Below are positions 42,758 through 51,199 of a stretch of 64,000 nucleotides of DNA, one piece after another (position 1 is the first letter of the stretch; each line of letters opens with the position of its first letter). A program made the translations under genes and the position numbers. The notes beneath the pieces were generated by a model. It was not told the DNA's origin, ran no database searches, and saw only the letters and a list, made by a program, of their open reading frames with translations. Where the stretch lies: contig NZ_KQ948770.1 of the NCBI RefSeq assembly GCF_001514205.1, positions 186,001 through 250,000 of the forward strand, read 5' to 3'. The stretch is from Streptomyces griseoruber (lineage in GTDB: Bacteria; Actinomycetota; Actinomycetes; Streptomycetales; Streptomycetaceae).

Positions 42758-43852
42758 TCAGTCGTCCGCTTCCTCGGAGTCGCTCTCCTCTTCGAGCCCC
42801 TTCTGTAGGGCGAAGCCCTCGCCCGGGGCCAGCGTGCCGAGGATCCGCTCCAGGTCCTCCACCGAGGCGAACTCGACGGTGATCTTGCCCTTCTTCTGCC
42901 CCAGGTCGACCTTCACCCGGGTCTCGAAGCGGTCCGAGAGCCGGGTGGCGAGCTCGGACAGCGCCGGAGAGACCAGAGCACCGGCACGTGGCTTCCGGGC
43001 ACGCTGGGCCGTCTGCGGCCGGGAGCCCATGAGGGTCACGATCTCTTCGACGTTCCGCACCGAGAGTCCCTCGGCCACGATGCGATGGGCCAGCCGCTCC
43101 TGCTCCTCCGCGTCCTCCACGGAGAGCAGTGCACGAGCGTGACCGGCGGACAGCACACCCGCCGCCACCCGGTTCTGGACCGCCGGCGAGAGCTTCAGCA
43201 GACGCAGCGTGTTGGAGACCTGCGGACGGGACCGGCCGATCCGGTCCGCCAGCTGGTCGTGCGTGCAGTTGAAGTCCTTCAGCAACTGATCGTAGGCAGC
43301 TGCCTCTTCCAGCGGGTTCAGCTGCGCCCGGTGAAGGTTCTCCAGGAGCGCGTCCAGCAGAAGCTTCTCGTCGTCCGTGGCCCGCACGATCGCCGGGATC
43401 GCCTCCAGCCCCGCCTCACGGCAGGCCCGCCAGCGGCGCTCACCCATGATGAGCTCATAGCGCCCGGGGCCCAGCTGCCGTACGACGACCGGCTGGAGGA
43501 GACCGACCTCCTTGATGGAGATGACGAGTTCTTCCAGCGCGTACTCGTCGAAGACCACACGCGGCTGCTGCGGGTTCGGCGTGATCGCATCGAGGGGGAT
43601 CTCCGCGAAGTACGCCCCGATGGGCGGCCCGGGCGTCTCCACGACGTCATAGGCCGACGGCTCCTCTGTTTCACGTGAAACAGCCGGCAGTGTGGCCACC
43701 TTCGCCGCGGCCACCCCTCGGTCGTTCAGGCCCGGGACGGCCACCGGGGCCGTCGAGCCGGACACCGCGGTCTGCGCCGGCGTCTTCTCCGTGGGGGCGG
43801 CAGGGATCAGTGCGGCGAGACCACGGCCCAACCCCCTCCGTCGCTCATTCAC
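42758..43852 (-). CDS. parB: Chromosome-partitioning protein ParB
   Basis: 364 aa. N-terminal R-R-R-G-L-G-R-G-L-A-A-L-I peptide that contacts ParA, then the ParB/CTPase domain (I-T-P-N-P-Q-Q-P-R; G-E-R-R-W-R-A), HTH (R-I-G-R-S-R-P-Q-V-S-N-T-L-R) and C-terminal dimer domain. A CTP switch that loads at parS, spreads and clamps DNA to form the segrosome. Its GTG overlaps the parA stop. A perfect parS lies in its own coding sequence (V-S-R-E-T). Confidence 0.97.
   Translation of the reverse strand: MNERRRGLGRGLAALIPAAPTEKTPAQTAVSGSTAPVAVPGLNDRGVAAAKVATLPAVSRETEEPSAYDVVETPGPPIGAYFAEIPLDAITPNPQQPRVVFDEYALEELVISIKEVGLLQPVVVRQLGPGRYELIMGERRWRACREAGLEAIPAIVRATDDEKLLLDALLENLHRAQLNPLEEAAAYDQLLKDFNCTHDQLADRIGRSRPQVSNTLRLLKLSPAVQNRVAAGVLSAGHARALLSVEDAEEQERLAHRIVAEGLSVRNVEEIVTLMGSRPQTAQRARKPRAGALVSPALSELATRLSDRFETRVKVDLGQKKGKITVEFASVEDLERILGTLAPGEGFALQKGLEEESDSEEADD
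43668..43681. promoter_or_regulatory. parS inside parB
   Basis: Exact GTTTCACGTGAAAC read as V-S-R-E-T in the linker before the ParB domain. Confidence 0.92.
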
Positions 43853-45096
43853 TGGATCCCCTCCACCATGCTTGGACTGTTCTGAGCGCCGATATGGGCG
43901 TGGGTGGCGTCATAGCTGATACCTACACCCCTCAGCGCGATCTCTCGGGCCGCCTCAAGATAGGAGAGGGCGCCGCTCGATCCTGGATCGTAGGTCAACA
44001 CCGTCTGCCCATAGCTCGGCGCCTCGGAGATACGGACCGAGCGAGGAATGCTCGTCCGCAGCACCTCGTCACCGAAGTGGGTGCGCACCTCGTCGGCGAC
44101 CTGGGACGCCAGGCGCGTCCGGCCGTCGTACATGGTGAGCAGGATGGTCGACACATGCAGGGCGGGGTTGAGGTGCCCCCGCACCAGATCGACGTTGCGC
44201 AGCAGCTGGCCCAGTCCCTCCAGTGCGTAGTACTCGCACTGGATCGGGATCAGGACCTCCGCGCCCGCCACCATCGCGTTGACCGTCAGCAGGCCGAGCG
44301 AGGGCGGGCAGTCGATGAGGACGTAATCCAGCGGCTGCTCATAGGCCTGGATGGCGCGCTGCAGTCGGCTCTCTCGTGCCACCAGCGACACCAGCTCGAT
44401 CTCCGCACCGGCGAGATCGATCGTGGCGGGGGCGCAGAAGAGGCCTTCGACATCGGGAACCGGCTGGACGACTTCCGCGAGCGGGCGGCTCTCGACCAAC
44501 ACGTCATAGATGGACGGGACCTCGGCGTGATGATCGATCCCCAGGGCCGTGGACGCGTTGCCCTGCGGGTCGAGGTCGACGACGAGGACACGGCCGCCGT
44601 GCAGGGCCAGGGAGGCGGCAAGGTTCACCGTCGTGGTGGTCTTGCCGACACCGCCCTTCTGGTTGGCGACCACGATGATCCGGGTCTGCTCCGGACGTGG
44701 CAGACCCTCGCCGGCGCGGCCCAGTGCTTCCACCGCCAGTTGGGCAGCACGACCGATCGGAGTGTCGTCCATCGGGGGCGGTGTTTCACGTGAAACATCC
44801 TCCCCCAAGGACTCGGTACGGGGACCGGGGACCGGATCGGCCATCGGTCCCGCGATGTTGGCGTCGGACCGCAAGGATTCACTCTCCTCGACTTCAAGCT
44901 CGCAATGAACAGAGCCTGCCATGCCTTCGGGGTCGCGAACCAGTGAGGCCTGTTGTTCTGTGGAGAAATCCACCTCTGTGGACAACTCCACCCCCGCATC
45001 GAGTGAACCGAGGGGCTTTCGTTTGCGGGGTTCGGCCGCGGCGCGGCCGCGGCCGATGATGCCGTGCAGCAGGGAGCGACGTTTCACGTGAAACAC
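43849..45096 (-). CDS. parA: Chromosome-partitioning ATPase ParA
   Basis: 415 aa by the longest frame. Deviant Walker A K-G-G-V-G-K-T-T in N-Q-K-G-G-V-G, Walker B-type D-L-D-P-Q-G-N and D-C-P-P. ATP-dependent dimer that binds DNA and moves the ParB-parS complex; in Streptomyces it forms long filaments in aerial hyphae. The N-terminus is uncertain: the GTG used here overlaps a parS and has no good ribosome site; an internal start before M-A-D-P-V-P-G-P is possible. About 130 N-terminal residues before the ATPase core are low-complexity. Confidence 0.93.
   Translation of the reverse strand: MFHVKRRSLLHGIIGRGRAAAEPRKRKPLGSLDAGVELSTEVDFSTEQQASLVRDPEGMAGSVHCELEVEESESLRSDANIAGPMADPVPGPRTESLGEDVSRETPPPMDDTPIGRAAQLAVEALGRAGEGLPRPEQTRIIVVANQKGGVGKTTTTVNLAASLALHGGRVLVVDLDPQGNASTALGIDHHAEVPSIYDVLVESRPLAEVVQPVPDVEGLFCAPATIDLAGAEIELVSLVARESRLQRAIQAYEQPLDYVLIDCPPSLGLLTVNAMVAGAEVLIPIQCEYYALEGLGQLLRNVDLVRGHLNPALHVSTILLTMYDGRTRLASQVADEVRTHFGDEVLRTSIPRSVRISEAPSYGQTVLTYDPGSSGALSYLEAAREIALRGVGISYDATHAHIGAQNSPSMVEGIQ
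44783..44796. promoter_or_regulatory. parS inside parA
   Basis: Exact GTTTCACGTGAAAC read as D-V-S-R-E-T in the N-terminal part of ParA. Confidence 0.92.
44977..44985 (-). promoter_or_regulatory. DnaA box (TTGTCCACA) inside parA
   Basis: Exact box within the N-terminal coding part of parA, with a second TTCTCCACA-type word 18 bases away (44959-44967), also seen twice in oriC. Confidence 0.5.
45081..45094. promoter_or_regulatory. parS at the parA start
   Basis: Exact GTTTCACGTGAAAC overlapping the first codons of the longest parA frame (F-H-V-K). If the true start is downstream, this site lies in the promoter region and could allow ParB to control parAB. It is also the rightmost parS of the window. 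Confidence 0.92.
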
Positions 45097-45163
45097 GATG
45101 CCCAGCGCCTACGGCCGAACGGACGCGACACTCCGTACGCCGCCACCTCACCTCACCGACGGC

Positions 45164-45880
45164 TCAACGTCGGCGGCGGGCCCGCCCCGTCCGGGCGGCC
45201 TTCGCCCGTTTGGCCGCGAACCGCACACCACCGGGGCTCTCCCCGACCTCGACCCGCACCACCGTGGAGAGCGGATCCACGACGTCCTCGCCCACCTGGA
45301 GGATCGAGGTACCGACCGCGCCCAGCTTGCTCAACGCGGTGGCCGCACTCTTCAGCTCTTCCTCGGCGGTGTCGCCCTTGAGAGCGAGCATCTCGCCGTA
45401 GGGGCGCAGCAGCGGGATGCCCCAGGTGGCCAGGCGGTCGAGGGGTGCCACGGCGCGGGCGGTCACCACATGGACGGGCGAAAGGGTGCCCATGACCTCC
45501 TCGGCGCGGCCACGGACCACGGTGACATGGTCCAGGCCGAGGAGTTCGACCACCTCGGTCAGGAAGTTCGTACGGCGCAGCAGCGGCTCCAGAAGAGTGA
45601 TCTTCAGGTCCTCGCGCACCAGCGCCAGGGGGATGCCGGGCAGCCCGGCGCCCGATCCCACATCGCACACGGTCACGCCCTCGGGCACGACCTCGGAGAG
45701 CACCGCGCAGTTGAGGATGTGTCGCTCCCACAGGCGTGGTACCTCTCGCGGGCCGATGAGACCGCGCTGCACACCTGCCTCGGCCAGGAGCTCGGCGTAC
45801 CGGACCGCATCCGCGAAGCGATCACCGAATACCTCGCGTGCGACCTCGGGCGCAGGGGGGAGCTCAGCTGCCTCCGTCAC
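45164..45880 (-). CDS. rsmG: 16S rRNA (guanine-N7) methyltransferase RsmG/GidB
   Basis: 238 aa. SAM-binding motif D-V-G-S-G-A-G-L-P-G-I-P-L-A and R-R-T-N-F-L-T-E-V as in the family. Methylates G527 of 16S rRNA (E. coli numbering); loss gives low-level streptomycin resistance and can raise antibiotic production in Streptomyces. GTG start follows GGAAGGACGG. It is separated from jag by 120 bases with a hairpin, and is 67 bases upstream of the parA frame. Confidence 0.95.
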   Translation of the reverse strand: MTEAAELPPAPEVAREVFGDRFADAVRYAELLAEAGVQRGLIGPREVPRLWERHILNCAVLSEVVPEGVTVCDVGSGAGLPGIPLALVREDLKITLLEPLLRRTNFLTEVVELLGLDHVTVVRGRAEEVMGTLSPVHVVTARAVAPLDRLATWGIPLLRPYGEMLALKGDTAEEELKSAATALSKLGAVGTSILQVGEDVVDPLSTVVRVEVGESPGGVRFAAKRAKAARTGRARRRR

Positions 45881-45949
45881 GGGGACCGTCCTTCCGTACC
45901 GCTTCGGCGCGTCCAGCGCCGACCACCAGAACAACCAGGCTGACAAAGA

Positions 45950-45980
45950 CCGGCCCCGCCTGCGCTACAGACGGGGCCGG
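45950..45980 (-). terminator. Hairpin between jag and rsmG
   Basis: 9-bp perfect stem CCGGCCCCG / CGGGGCCGG with a 13-base loop, just beyond the jag stop. May end or dampen the rpmH-to-jag transcript. Confidence 0.6.
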
Positions 45981-46000
45981 GGGTGACGTACGTACCGAAT

Positions 46001-46510
46001 CTAGTCGGGGAGCACGACGACGAAGCGCTGCGGCTCCTCGCCCTCGGACTCGCTGCGCAGGCCGGCGGCCTTGACCGCGTCATGGACGACCTTGCGCTCG
46101 AAGGGCGTCATCGGCTTCAGCTTCACGGGCTCGCCGCTGTTCTTGGCGTCGGCCGCGGCCTTGGCGCCCAGTTCGGAGAGCTCGGCGCGCTTCTTGGCCC
46201 GGTAACCGGCGATGTCCAGCATCAGCCGGCTGCGGTCCCCGGTCTCCCGGTGCACGGCCAGGCGCGTCAGCTCCTGCAGCGCCTCCAGCACCTCGCCGTC
46301 CCGGCCGACCAGCTTCTGCAGATCACGGGTGCCGGAGTCACTGATGATCGACACAGCGGCGCGGTCGGCCTCGACGTCCATGTCGATGTCGCCGTCGAGA
46401 TCGGCGATGTCCAGCAGACCCTCGAGGTAGTCCGCCGCGATCTCGCCCTCCTGCTCCAGGCGGGTCAGGGTGTCTGCACCCTCGGCAGCGGAGGTGGTGC
46501 CTTCCGTCAC
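46001..46510 (-). CDS. jag: Jag/KhpB RNA-binding protein (KH-R3H)
   Basis: 169 aa. KH-II domain (about residues 40-95: V-G-R-D-G-E-V-L-E-A-L-Q) and C-terminal R3H domain (about 105-165: M-T-P-F-E-R-K-V-V-H-D-A; R-F-V-V-V-L). Binds RNA and, with a KhpA partner in other bacteria, influences cell division and elongation genes. GTG start. It lies 15 bases downstream of yidC in the usual order. Confidence 0.93.
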   Translation of the reverse strand: MTEGTTSAAEGADTLTRLEQEGEIAADYLEGLLDIADLDGDIDMDVEADRAAVSIISDSGTRDLQKLVGRDGEVLEALQELTRLAVHRETGDRSRLMLDIAGYRAKKRAELSELGAKAAADAKNSGEPVKLKPMTPFERKVVHDAVKAAGLRSESEGEEPQRFVVVLPD

Positions 46511-46525
46511 GGGATGGGCTCCTTC

Positions 46526-47797
46526 TTACTTCTTGGACGGGGACTTGGGGCGCTGCGGGCCGCCCTTGCGCTGTCCGGACTGGGCCTTGCTGCGACCACC
46601 GCCGGTACCGGACTGCCGGGCGGCGCCGGAGGGCTTGTCGTCCTCGGGCTCGTCGGACTTGCTCAGCGAGGTCGTCTCACCGGCCGCCTTCGGGCCGCCG
46701 GACTGGCGCTGGGACTTGGACTGCCGCCTCGGCTGCTGGCGCTTGGCGGCGGCCGCGGTCGCGGTCGTGGTCGTGGTGCCGTCCTCGGTCTCCACGACGG
46801 TCTGGGCGTCGCTCTTCACCACGGTGCCGTCGGCCTGGGCCGCGAGGCCCGCCTTGGTCAGGCCGTTGATGAACTTACGCTCGGCCTCGTTGCGGTCGCG
46901 GCCCTTGGCGACGATGGCCTTGATGATGGTCTTCTCGCTGCGGCGGCGGGTCTTGCCGGCGTGCGTCACGTGCTTGTACAGCCGCTCCAGGTACGCGGCC
47001 TGGGCCTTGGAACCCGGGGTCGGGTTGTTGTGGATCACGTACATCTGCTGGCCCATGGTCCACACGTTGGTGGTCAGCCAGTAGACGAGGACACCGACCG
47101 GGAAGTTGATGCCGAAGACGGCGAACATGACGGGGAAGACGTACATCAGCATCTTCTGCTGCTGCATGAACGGCGTCTTCACCGAGGTGTCGACGTTCTT
47201 CGTCATCAGCTGGCGCTGGGTGAAGAACTGCGAGGCCGACATCAGGACGATCATGATCGCGGTGACGACCCGGACGTCCGTGAGGGAGGCGCCGAGGGCC
47301 TGGGCCTCCGAGGCGCTGTCGGTGAACTTCGCCGCCAGGGGAGCACCGAAGATGTGCGCCTTCTGCGCGCTCTCCAGCAGGCTCTGGTTGATCACGCCGA
47401 TGGTGTCACCGTTCGCGATGCCGTTGAGCACGTGGTAGAGGGCGAAGAAGAACGGGGACTGCGCCAGGATGGGAAGGCACGAGGAGAGCGGGTTGGTGCC
47501 CGTCTCCTTGTACAGCTTCATCATCTCTTCGGACTGACGCTGCTTGTCGTTCTTGTAGCGCTCCTGGATCTTCTTCATCTCGGGCTGGAGCGTCTGCATG
47601 GCCCGGGTCGCCTTGATCTGCTTCACGAAGAGCGGGATCAGGCAGATGCGGATCAGGATCACCAGAGACACGATCGACAGGCCCCAGGCCCATCCGGTGT
47701 CAGGGCCGAAGATCTTGCCGTACACCGTGTGGAACTGGACGATGACCCAGGAGACGGGTGTCGTGATGAAGCTGAAAAGGCTGGCAATCGTGTCCAC
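46526..47797 (-). CDS. yidC: Membrane protein insertase YidC
   Basis: 423 aa. Five-helix Oxa1/YidC core: W-G-L-S-I-V-S-L-V-I-L-I-R (helix with the hydrophilic-groove arginine R47), the coiled-coil hairpin (K-K-I-Q-E-R-Y-K-N-D), L-P-I-L-A-Q-S-P-F-F-F-A-L-Y, then later helices, and a long basic, low-complexity C-terminal tail of about 120 residues. Inserts proteins into the membrane alone or with SecYEG. GTG start; 3 bases after yidD. Confidence 0.95.
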   Translation of the reverse strand: MDTIASLFSFITTPVSWVIVQFHTVYGKIFGPDTGWAWGLSIVSLVILIRICLIPLFVKQIKATRAMQTLQPEMKKIQERYKNDKQRQSEEMMKLYKETGTNPLSSCLPILAQSPFFFALYHVLNGIANGDTIGVINQSLLESAQKAHIFGAPLAAKFTDSASEAQALGASLTDVRVVTAIMIVLMSASQFFTQRQLMTKNVDTSVKTPFMQQQKMLMYVFPVMFAVFGINFPVGVLVYWLTTNVWTMGQQMYVIHNNPTPGSKAQAAYLERLYKHVTHAGKTRRRSEKTIIKAIVAKGRDRNEAERKFINGLTKAGLAAQADGTVVKSDAQTVVETEDGTTTTTATAAAAKRQQPRRQSKSQRQSGGPKAAGETTSLSKSDEPEDDKPSGAARQSGTGGGRSKAQSGQRKGGPQRPKSPSKK

Positions 47798-47800
47798 TAA

Positions 47801-48154
47801 TCATGCTCCTTGGGCATGGGACGGGGTCTCTGCGGCCGGGCTCGAGGAAACCCTCTCCTCGGTGGCCGTTTCGGCGGCGGAGGTCCCGCCCCTGCGTGCA
47901 CGCCAGGCGTCCCGCAGCATTTCGTGCCACCGCGGGCGCTTCCGCGGCGGGACATGGTCCACACCCCCCAGCGACCACGGGTTGCACCGCAGGATGCGCC
48001 AGGCGGTGAGTGCCGTTCCCTTGATCGCGCCGTGCCGGTCGATCGCCGTGTACCCGTAGTGGGAGCACGACGGGTAGTACTTGCAGACCGGCCCGAGCAG
48101 TGGACTGATCGTCCACTGGTAGAGCTTGATCAGGGCCAGCAGCGGGTACTTCAT
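47801..48154 (-). CDS. yidD: Membrane protein insertion efficiency factor YidD
   Basis: 117 aa. Short amphipathic N-terminus, then the conserved Y-Q-W-T-I-S-P-L-L-G-P-V-C-K-Y-Y-P-S-C-S-H-Y-G and R-C-N-P-W-S-L-G-G-V-D. Assists YidC and is bound to the inner membrane. Its start overlaps the rnpA stop. Confidence 0.93.
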   Translation of the reverse strand: MKYPLLALIKLYQWTISPLLGPVCKYYPSCSHYGYTAIDRHGAIKGTALTAWRILRCNPWSLGGVDHVPPRKRPRWHEMLRDAWRARRGGTSAAETATEERVSSSPAAETPSHAQGA

Positions 48155-48522
48155 CGCGCGCCCCCTCCCAGCAGCCGTTGTAGGGCGGCATCAAGGTCTT
48201 GGGCCAGCTGTGCGTGGTCGGCGTCGCCCGCACCGGGCAGCGCCCGTACCACTACCAGGCTACCGGGGGGCAACAGAACGACTCGGTCGCGCATCAGATG
48301 ACGCAGTCTGCGCTTGACCTTGTTGCGTACGACCGACCCGCCCACGGCCTTGCTCACGACGAAACCCGCACGCGTCGGGGGAGCGCTCTCCCCAGGCGCG
48401 TGCGGGTCCGTGGCACCGCTTCGAAGATGGACGACGAGCGTCGGGCGTCCGGCCCGGCGGCCTCGTCGTACCGCGGTCGCGAAGTCCTCGCGCCGCCTCA
48501 GCCGGTTCTCGGTGGGCAGCAC
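48151..48522 (-). CDS. rnpA: Ribonuclease P protein component
   Basis: 123 aa. R-L-R-R-R-E-D-F near the N-terminus and the RNR signature K-V-K-R-R-L-R-H. Protein cofactor of the RNase P ribozyme (5' end maturation of tRNA). GTG start 21 bases after rpmH. The N-terminal basic helix region is Arg-rich as usual for high-GC bacteria. Confidence 0.94.
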   Translation of the reverse strand: MLPTENRLRRREDFATAVRRGRRAGRPTLVVHLRSGATDPHAPGESAPPTRAGFVVSKAVGGSVVRNKVKRRLRHLMRDRVVLLPPGSLVVVRALPGAGDADHAQLAQDLDAALQRLLGGGAR

Positions 48523-48543
48523 GACGGCATGACCTGACCGGGA

Positions 48544-48681
48544 TCAGGCGGACAGACGGGCGCGACCCTTGCTGCGGCGGGACGCGAGGATCGCGCGGCC
48601 GGCACGGGTACGCATACGCAGGCGGAAGCCGTGGGTCTTGGCGCGACGACGGTTGTTCGGCTGGAAGGTGCGCTTGCTCAC
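48544..48681 (-). CDS. rpmH: Ribosomal protein bL34
   Basis: 45 aa, M-S-K-R-T-F-Q-P-N-N-R-R-R-A-K-T-H-G-F-R, full length and too small for many gene finders. A 50S protein and the first gene of the leftward rpmH-rnpA-yidD-yidC-jag unit. GTG start. Its promoter shares the gap with dnaA. Confidence 0.97.
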   Translation of the reverse strand: MSKRTFQPNNRRRAKTHGFRLRMRTRAGRAILASRRSKGRARLSA

Positions 48682-48900
48682 TCGGGGGCTCCAGAAATCA
48701 AATCGGTGGTGGCGGGTGCCGTCCTGGCTGTCACCGTGCGCCCACGAGTAGCTCTCGCTTACGCCCGAGTGCACCGCTTCCCGATCACCTGACGCGATCT
48801 GTGCCCATCGGAGGCAGGCGGCAGCAGCCATCGACAACTCGACCTGGTTACGGTACGCGCGGCTGCGCCATCCGGTCAAACCAGGGGCCACTGAGAGACA

Positions 48901-48955
48901 CTATCCACAGCCTGGGGACAACAACTTGAACCGCACCCGCCGCCCTGACTACCGT
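48901..48955 (+). promoter_or_regulatory. dnaA promoter region with two opposed DnaA boxes
   Basis: CTATCCACA and, 3 bases on, the inverted TTGTCCCCA (as TGGGGACAA), each one base from consensus, adjacent to TTGAAC and, 18 bases on, TACCGT, a plausible promoter about 145 bases upstream of the dnaA GTG. Two closely spaced opposed boxes are known in the S. lividans dnaA promoter and allow DnaA autoregulation. The rest of the 418-base rpmH-dnaA gap shows no gene. Confidence 0.6.
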
Positions 48956-49099
48956 GGCTGGACTCCGATTCATTCCTTTGACCCCTGGTTCCCCACTCCG
49001 CAACCCGGAGTACCCGGAGTACTCGGCTCCCGCCGAACTGCACCCCGACCCGTCCCGCAACCACACGTGCGTGGGACCCCCCACGAGAGAGCGTGCCCT

Positions 49100-51046
49100 G
49101 TGGCTGACGTACCTGCCGATCTTGCCGCAGTGTGGCCACGCGTACTGGAGCAGCTCCTCGGTGAGGGCCGTGGCCAGGGTGTCGAGGCGAAGGACGAGCA
49201 CTGGATCCGGCGCTGCCAGCCGCTGGCGCTGGTCGCCGACACGGCCCTGCTCGCCGTACCGAACGAATTCGCCAAGGGCGTACTGGAGGGCCGGCTGGCC
49301 CCGATCGTCAGTGAGACGCTGAGCCGTGAGTGCGGCCGCCCGATCCGTATCGCGATCACCGTGGACGACTCCGTCGGCGAGCCCCCGGCCCCGCCGGCGC
49401 CCCCGGTCCAGCAGCCGAAGCCGCGCTACGAGGAGCCCGAGCTCCCGTCCGGCCCGTACGACAGCCCGTACGACGAGCCCAAGGGCCGCTACGACAGCAC
49501 GTACGACAATTCCTACGACAGCCCGTACGACGGGAGCTACGGCCGGCACCGGGCCGAGCAGCACCCGGGTCCCTCCGGCGAGGGCCCGCGCGGGGAGCAG
49601 CTGCCGACCGCGCGGCCCGCCTACCCGTCGGAGTACCAGCGTCCGGAGCCCGGCGCCTGGCCGCTGCCCCAGCAGGACGACTACGGCTGGCAGCAGCAGC
49701 GGCTCGGTTTCCCGGAGCGGGACCCTTACGCCTCACCGTCCCAGGACCCCTACGGGTCACCGTCCCCGGCCCCGTACTCCCAGGATTCCTACGGTCAGCC
49801 ACCGCAGGACTACCGGCCGCAGTCGATGGAGCGGCCGCCCTACGACGCCGCCCCCTACGAGCCGAAGCGGCCCGAGTACGACCAGCGGGACGCGGGCCGA
49901 CGGGAGCTGCCCGAGCCGCCGGCCGGTTCCGGACCGCCGCAGCGGCCGGGCGCCCCCGGGGTGCCCGGGGCGCCGGCCGCGCCGTCGCCGTCGGCGGGCG
50001 GACCCGGTGAGCCGACCGCCCGGCTGAACCCGAAGTACCTCTTCGACACGTTCGTCATCGGCGCGTCCAACCGCTTCGCGCACGCGGCCGCGGTCGCCGT
50101 GGCCGAGGCGCCCGCGAAGGCGTACAACCCCCTGTTCATCTACGGCGAGTCGGGGCTCGGCAAGACGCACCTGCTGCACGCGATCGGCCACTACGCGCGG
50201 AGCCTGTATCCCGGCACGCGCGTGCGGTACGTCAGCTCGGAGGAGTTCACCAACGAGTTCATCAACTCCATCCGCGACGGCAAGGGCGACAGCTTCCGCA
50301 AGCGGTACCGCGAGATGGACATCCTGCTCGTCGACGACATCCAGTTCCTCGCGGACAAGGAGTCGACGCAGGAGGAGTTCTTCCACACCTTCAACACGCT
50401 CCACAACGCGAACAAGCAGATCGTGCTGTCCAGCGACCGGCCGCCCAAGCAGCTGGTGACGCTGGAGGACCGGCTGCGGAACCGTTTCGAGTGGGGTCTG
50501 ATCACCGACGTCCAGCCGCCCGAGCTGGAGACGCGGATCGCGATCCTGCGCAAGAAGGCGGTGCAGGAGCAGCTCAACGCCCCGCCGGAGGTGCTGGAGT
50601 TCATCGCCTCACGGATCTCGCGCAACATCCGTGAACTGGAGGGCGCGCTGATCCGGGTGACCGCGTTCGCCTCGCTCAACCGGCAGCCGGTGGACCTGGG
50701 GCTGACGGAGATCGTCCTGAAGGACCTGATCCCCGGCGGCGAGGACTCGGCGCCCGAGATCACCTCCACGGCCATCATGAGCGCCACCGCCGACTACTTC
50801 GGGCTCACGGTCGAGGACCTGTGCGGAACCTCGCGCGGGCGGGCGCTGGTGACGGCCCGGCAGATCGCCATGTATCTGTGCCGCGAGCTGACGGACCTCT
50901 CGCTGCCGAAGATCGGCGCGCTGTTCGGCGGCCGCGACCACACCACGGTCATGCACGCCGACCGCAAGATCCGCAATCTGATGGCCGAGCGGCGCTCCAT
51001 CTACAACCAGGTGACCGAGCTGACCAACCGCATCAAGGCCGGCTGA
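49100..51046 (+). CDS. dnaA: Chromosomal replication initiator DnaA
   Basis: 648 aa. Domain I (about 1-85), an unusually long Tyr/Pro/Asp-rich domain II (about 90-310, many Y-D-S-P-Y and R-P-E-P units), AAA+ domain III with Walker A G-E-S-G-L-G-K-T-H near residue 352 and Walker B I-L-L-V-D-D-I-Q-F, and domain IV with the box-reading G-R-D-H-T-T-V-M-H-A near residue 612. Long domain II is typical of Streptomyces. GTG start (V-A-D-V-P-A-D-L) by family alignment from memory; the open frame extends another 58 codons into the promoter region. Confidence 0.97.
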   Translation: MADVPADLAAVWPRVLEQLLGEGRGQGVEAKDEHWIRRCQPLALVADTALLAVPNEFAKGVLEGRLAPIVSETLSRECGRPIRIAITVDDSVGEPPAPPAPPVQQPKPRYEEPELPSGPYDSPYDEPKGRYDSTYDNSYDSPYDGSYGRHRAEQHPGPSGEGPRGEQLPTARPAYPSEYQRPEPGAWPLPQQDDYGWQQQRLGFPERDPYASPSQDPYGSPSPAPYSQDSYGQPPQDYRPQSMERPPYDAAPYEPKRPEYDQRDAGRRELPEPPAGSGPPQRPGAPGVPGAPAAPSPSAGGPGEPTARLNPKYLFDTFVIGASNRFAHAAAVAVAEAPAKAYNPLFIYGESGLGKTHLLHAIGHYARSLYPGTRVRYVSSEEFTNEFINSIRDGKGDSFRKRYREMDILLVDDIQFLADKESTQEEFFHTFNTLHNANKQIVLSSDRPPKQLVTLEDRLRNRFEWGLITDVQPPELETRIAILRKKAVQEQLNAPPEVLEFIASRISRNIRELEGALIRVTAFASLNRQPVDLGLTEIVLKDLIPGGEDSAPEITSTAIMSATADYFGLTVEDLCGTSRGRALVTARQIAMYLCRELTDLSLPKIGALFGGRDHTTVMHADRKIRNLMAERRSIYNQVTELTNRIKAG

Positions 51047-51067
51047 CCGCCGTACGACGCCGCTCAG

Positions 51068-51096
51068 GGCGCCCCGGGAGCTGCTCCCGGGGCGCC
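51068..51096 (+). terminator. Hairpin terminator of dnaA
   Basis: 13-bp perfect stem GGCGCCCCGGGAG / CTCCCGGGGCGCC with a 3-base loop and TTCT after it, 22 bases past the stop. Confidence 0.88.
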
Positions 51097-51199
51097 TTCT
51101 GCGTGTGCGGGGGAGCCGTGACGCGTCCCCGGAGGGGCCTGGGGACGTCCGTGCGTCCCGGCGGTCCGTCATCCGCTGTTCGATTCCCGGCCGGGTTAC

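Noticed and set aside
49442..49560. Tyr/Asp/Ser/Pro repeats in dnaA as a possible DNA repeat array
   Set aside because: Explained as the disordered domain II of Streptomyces DnaA.
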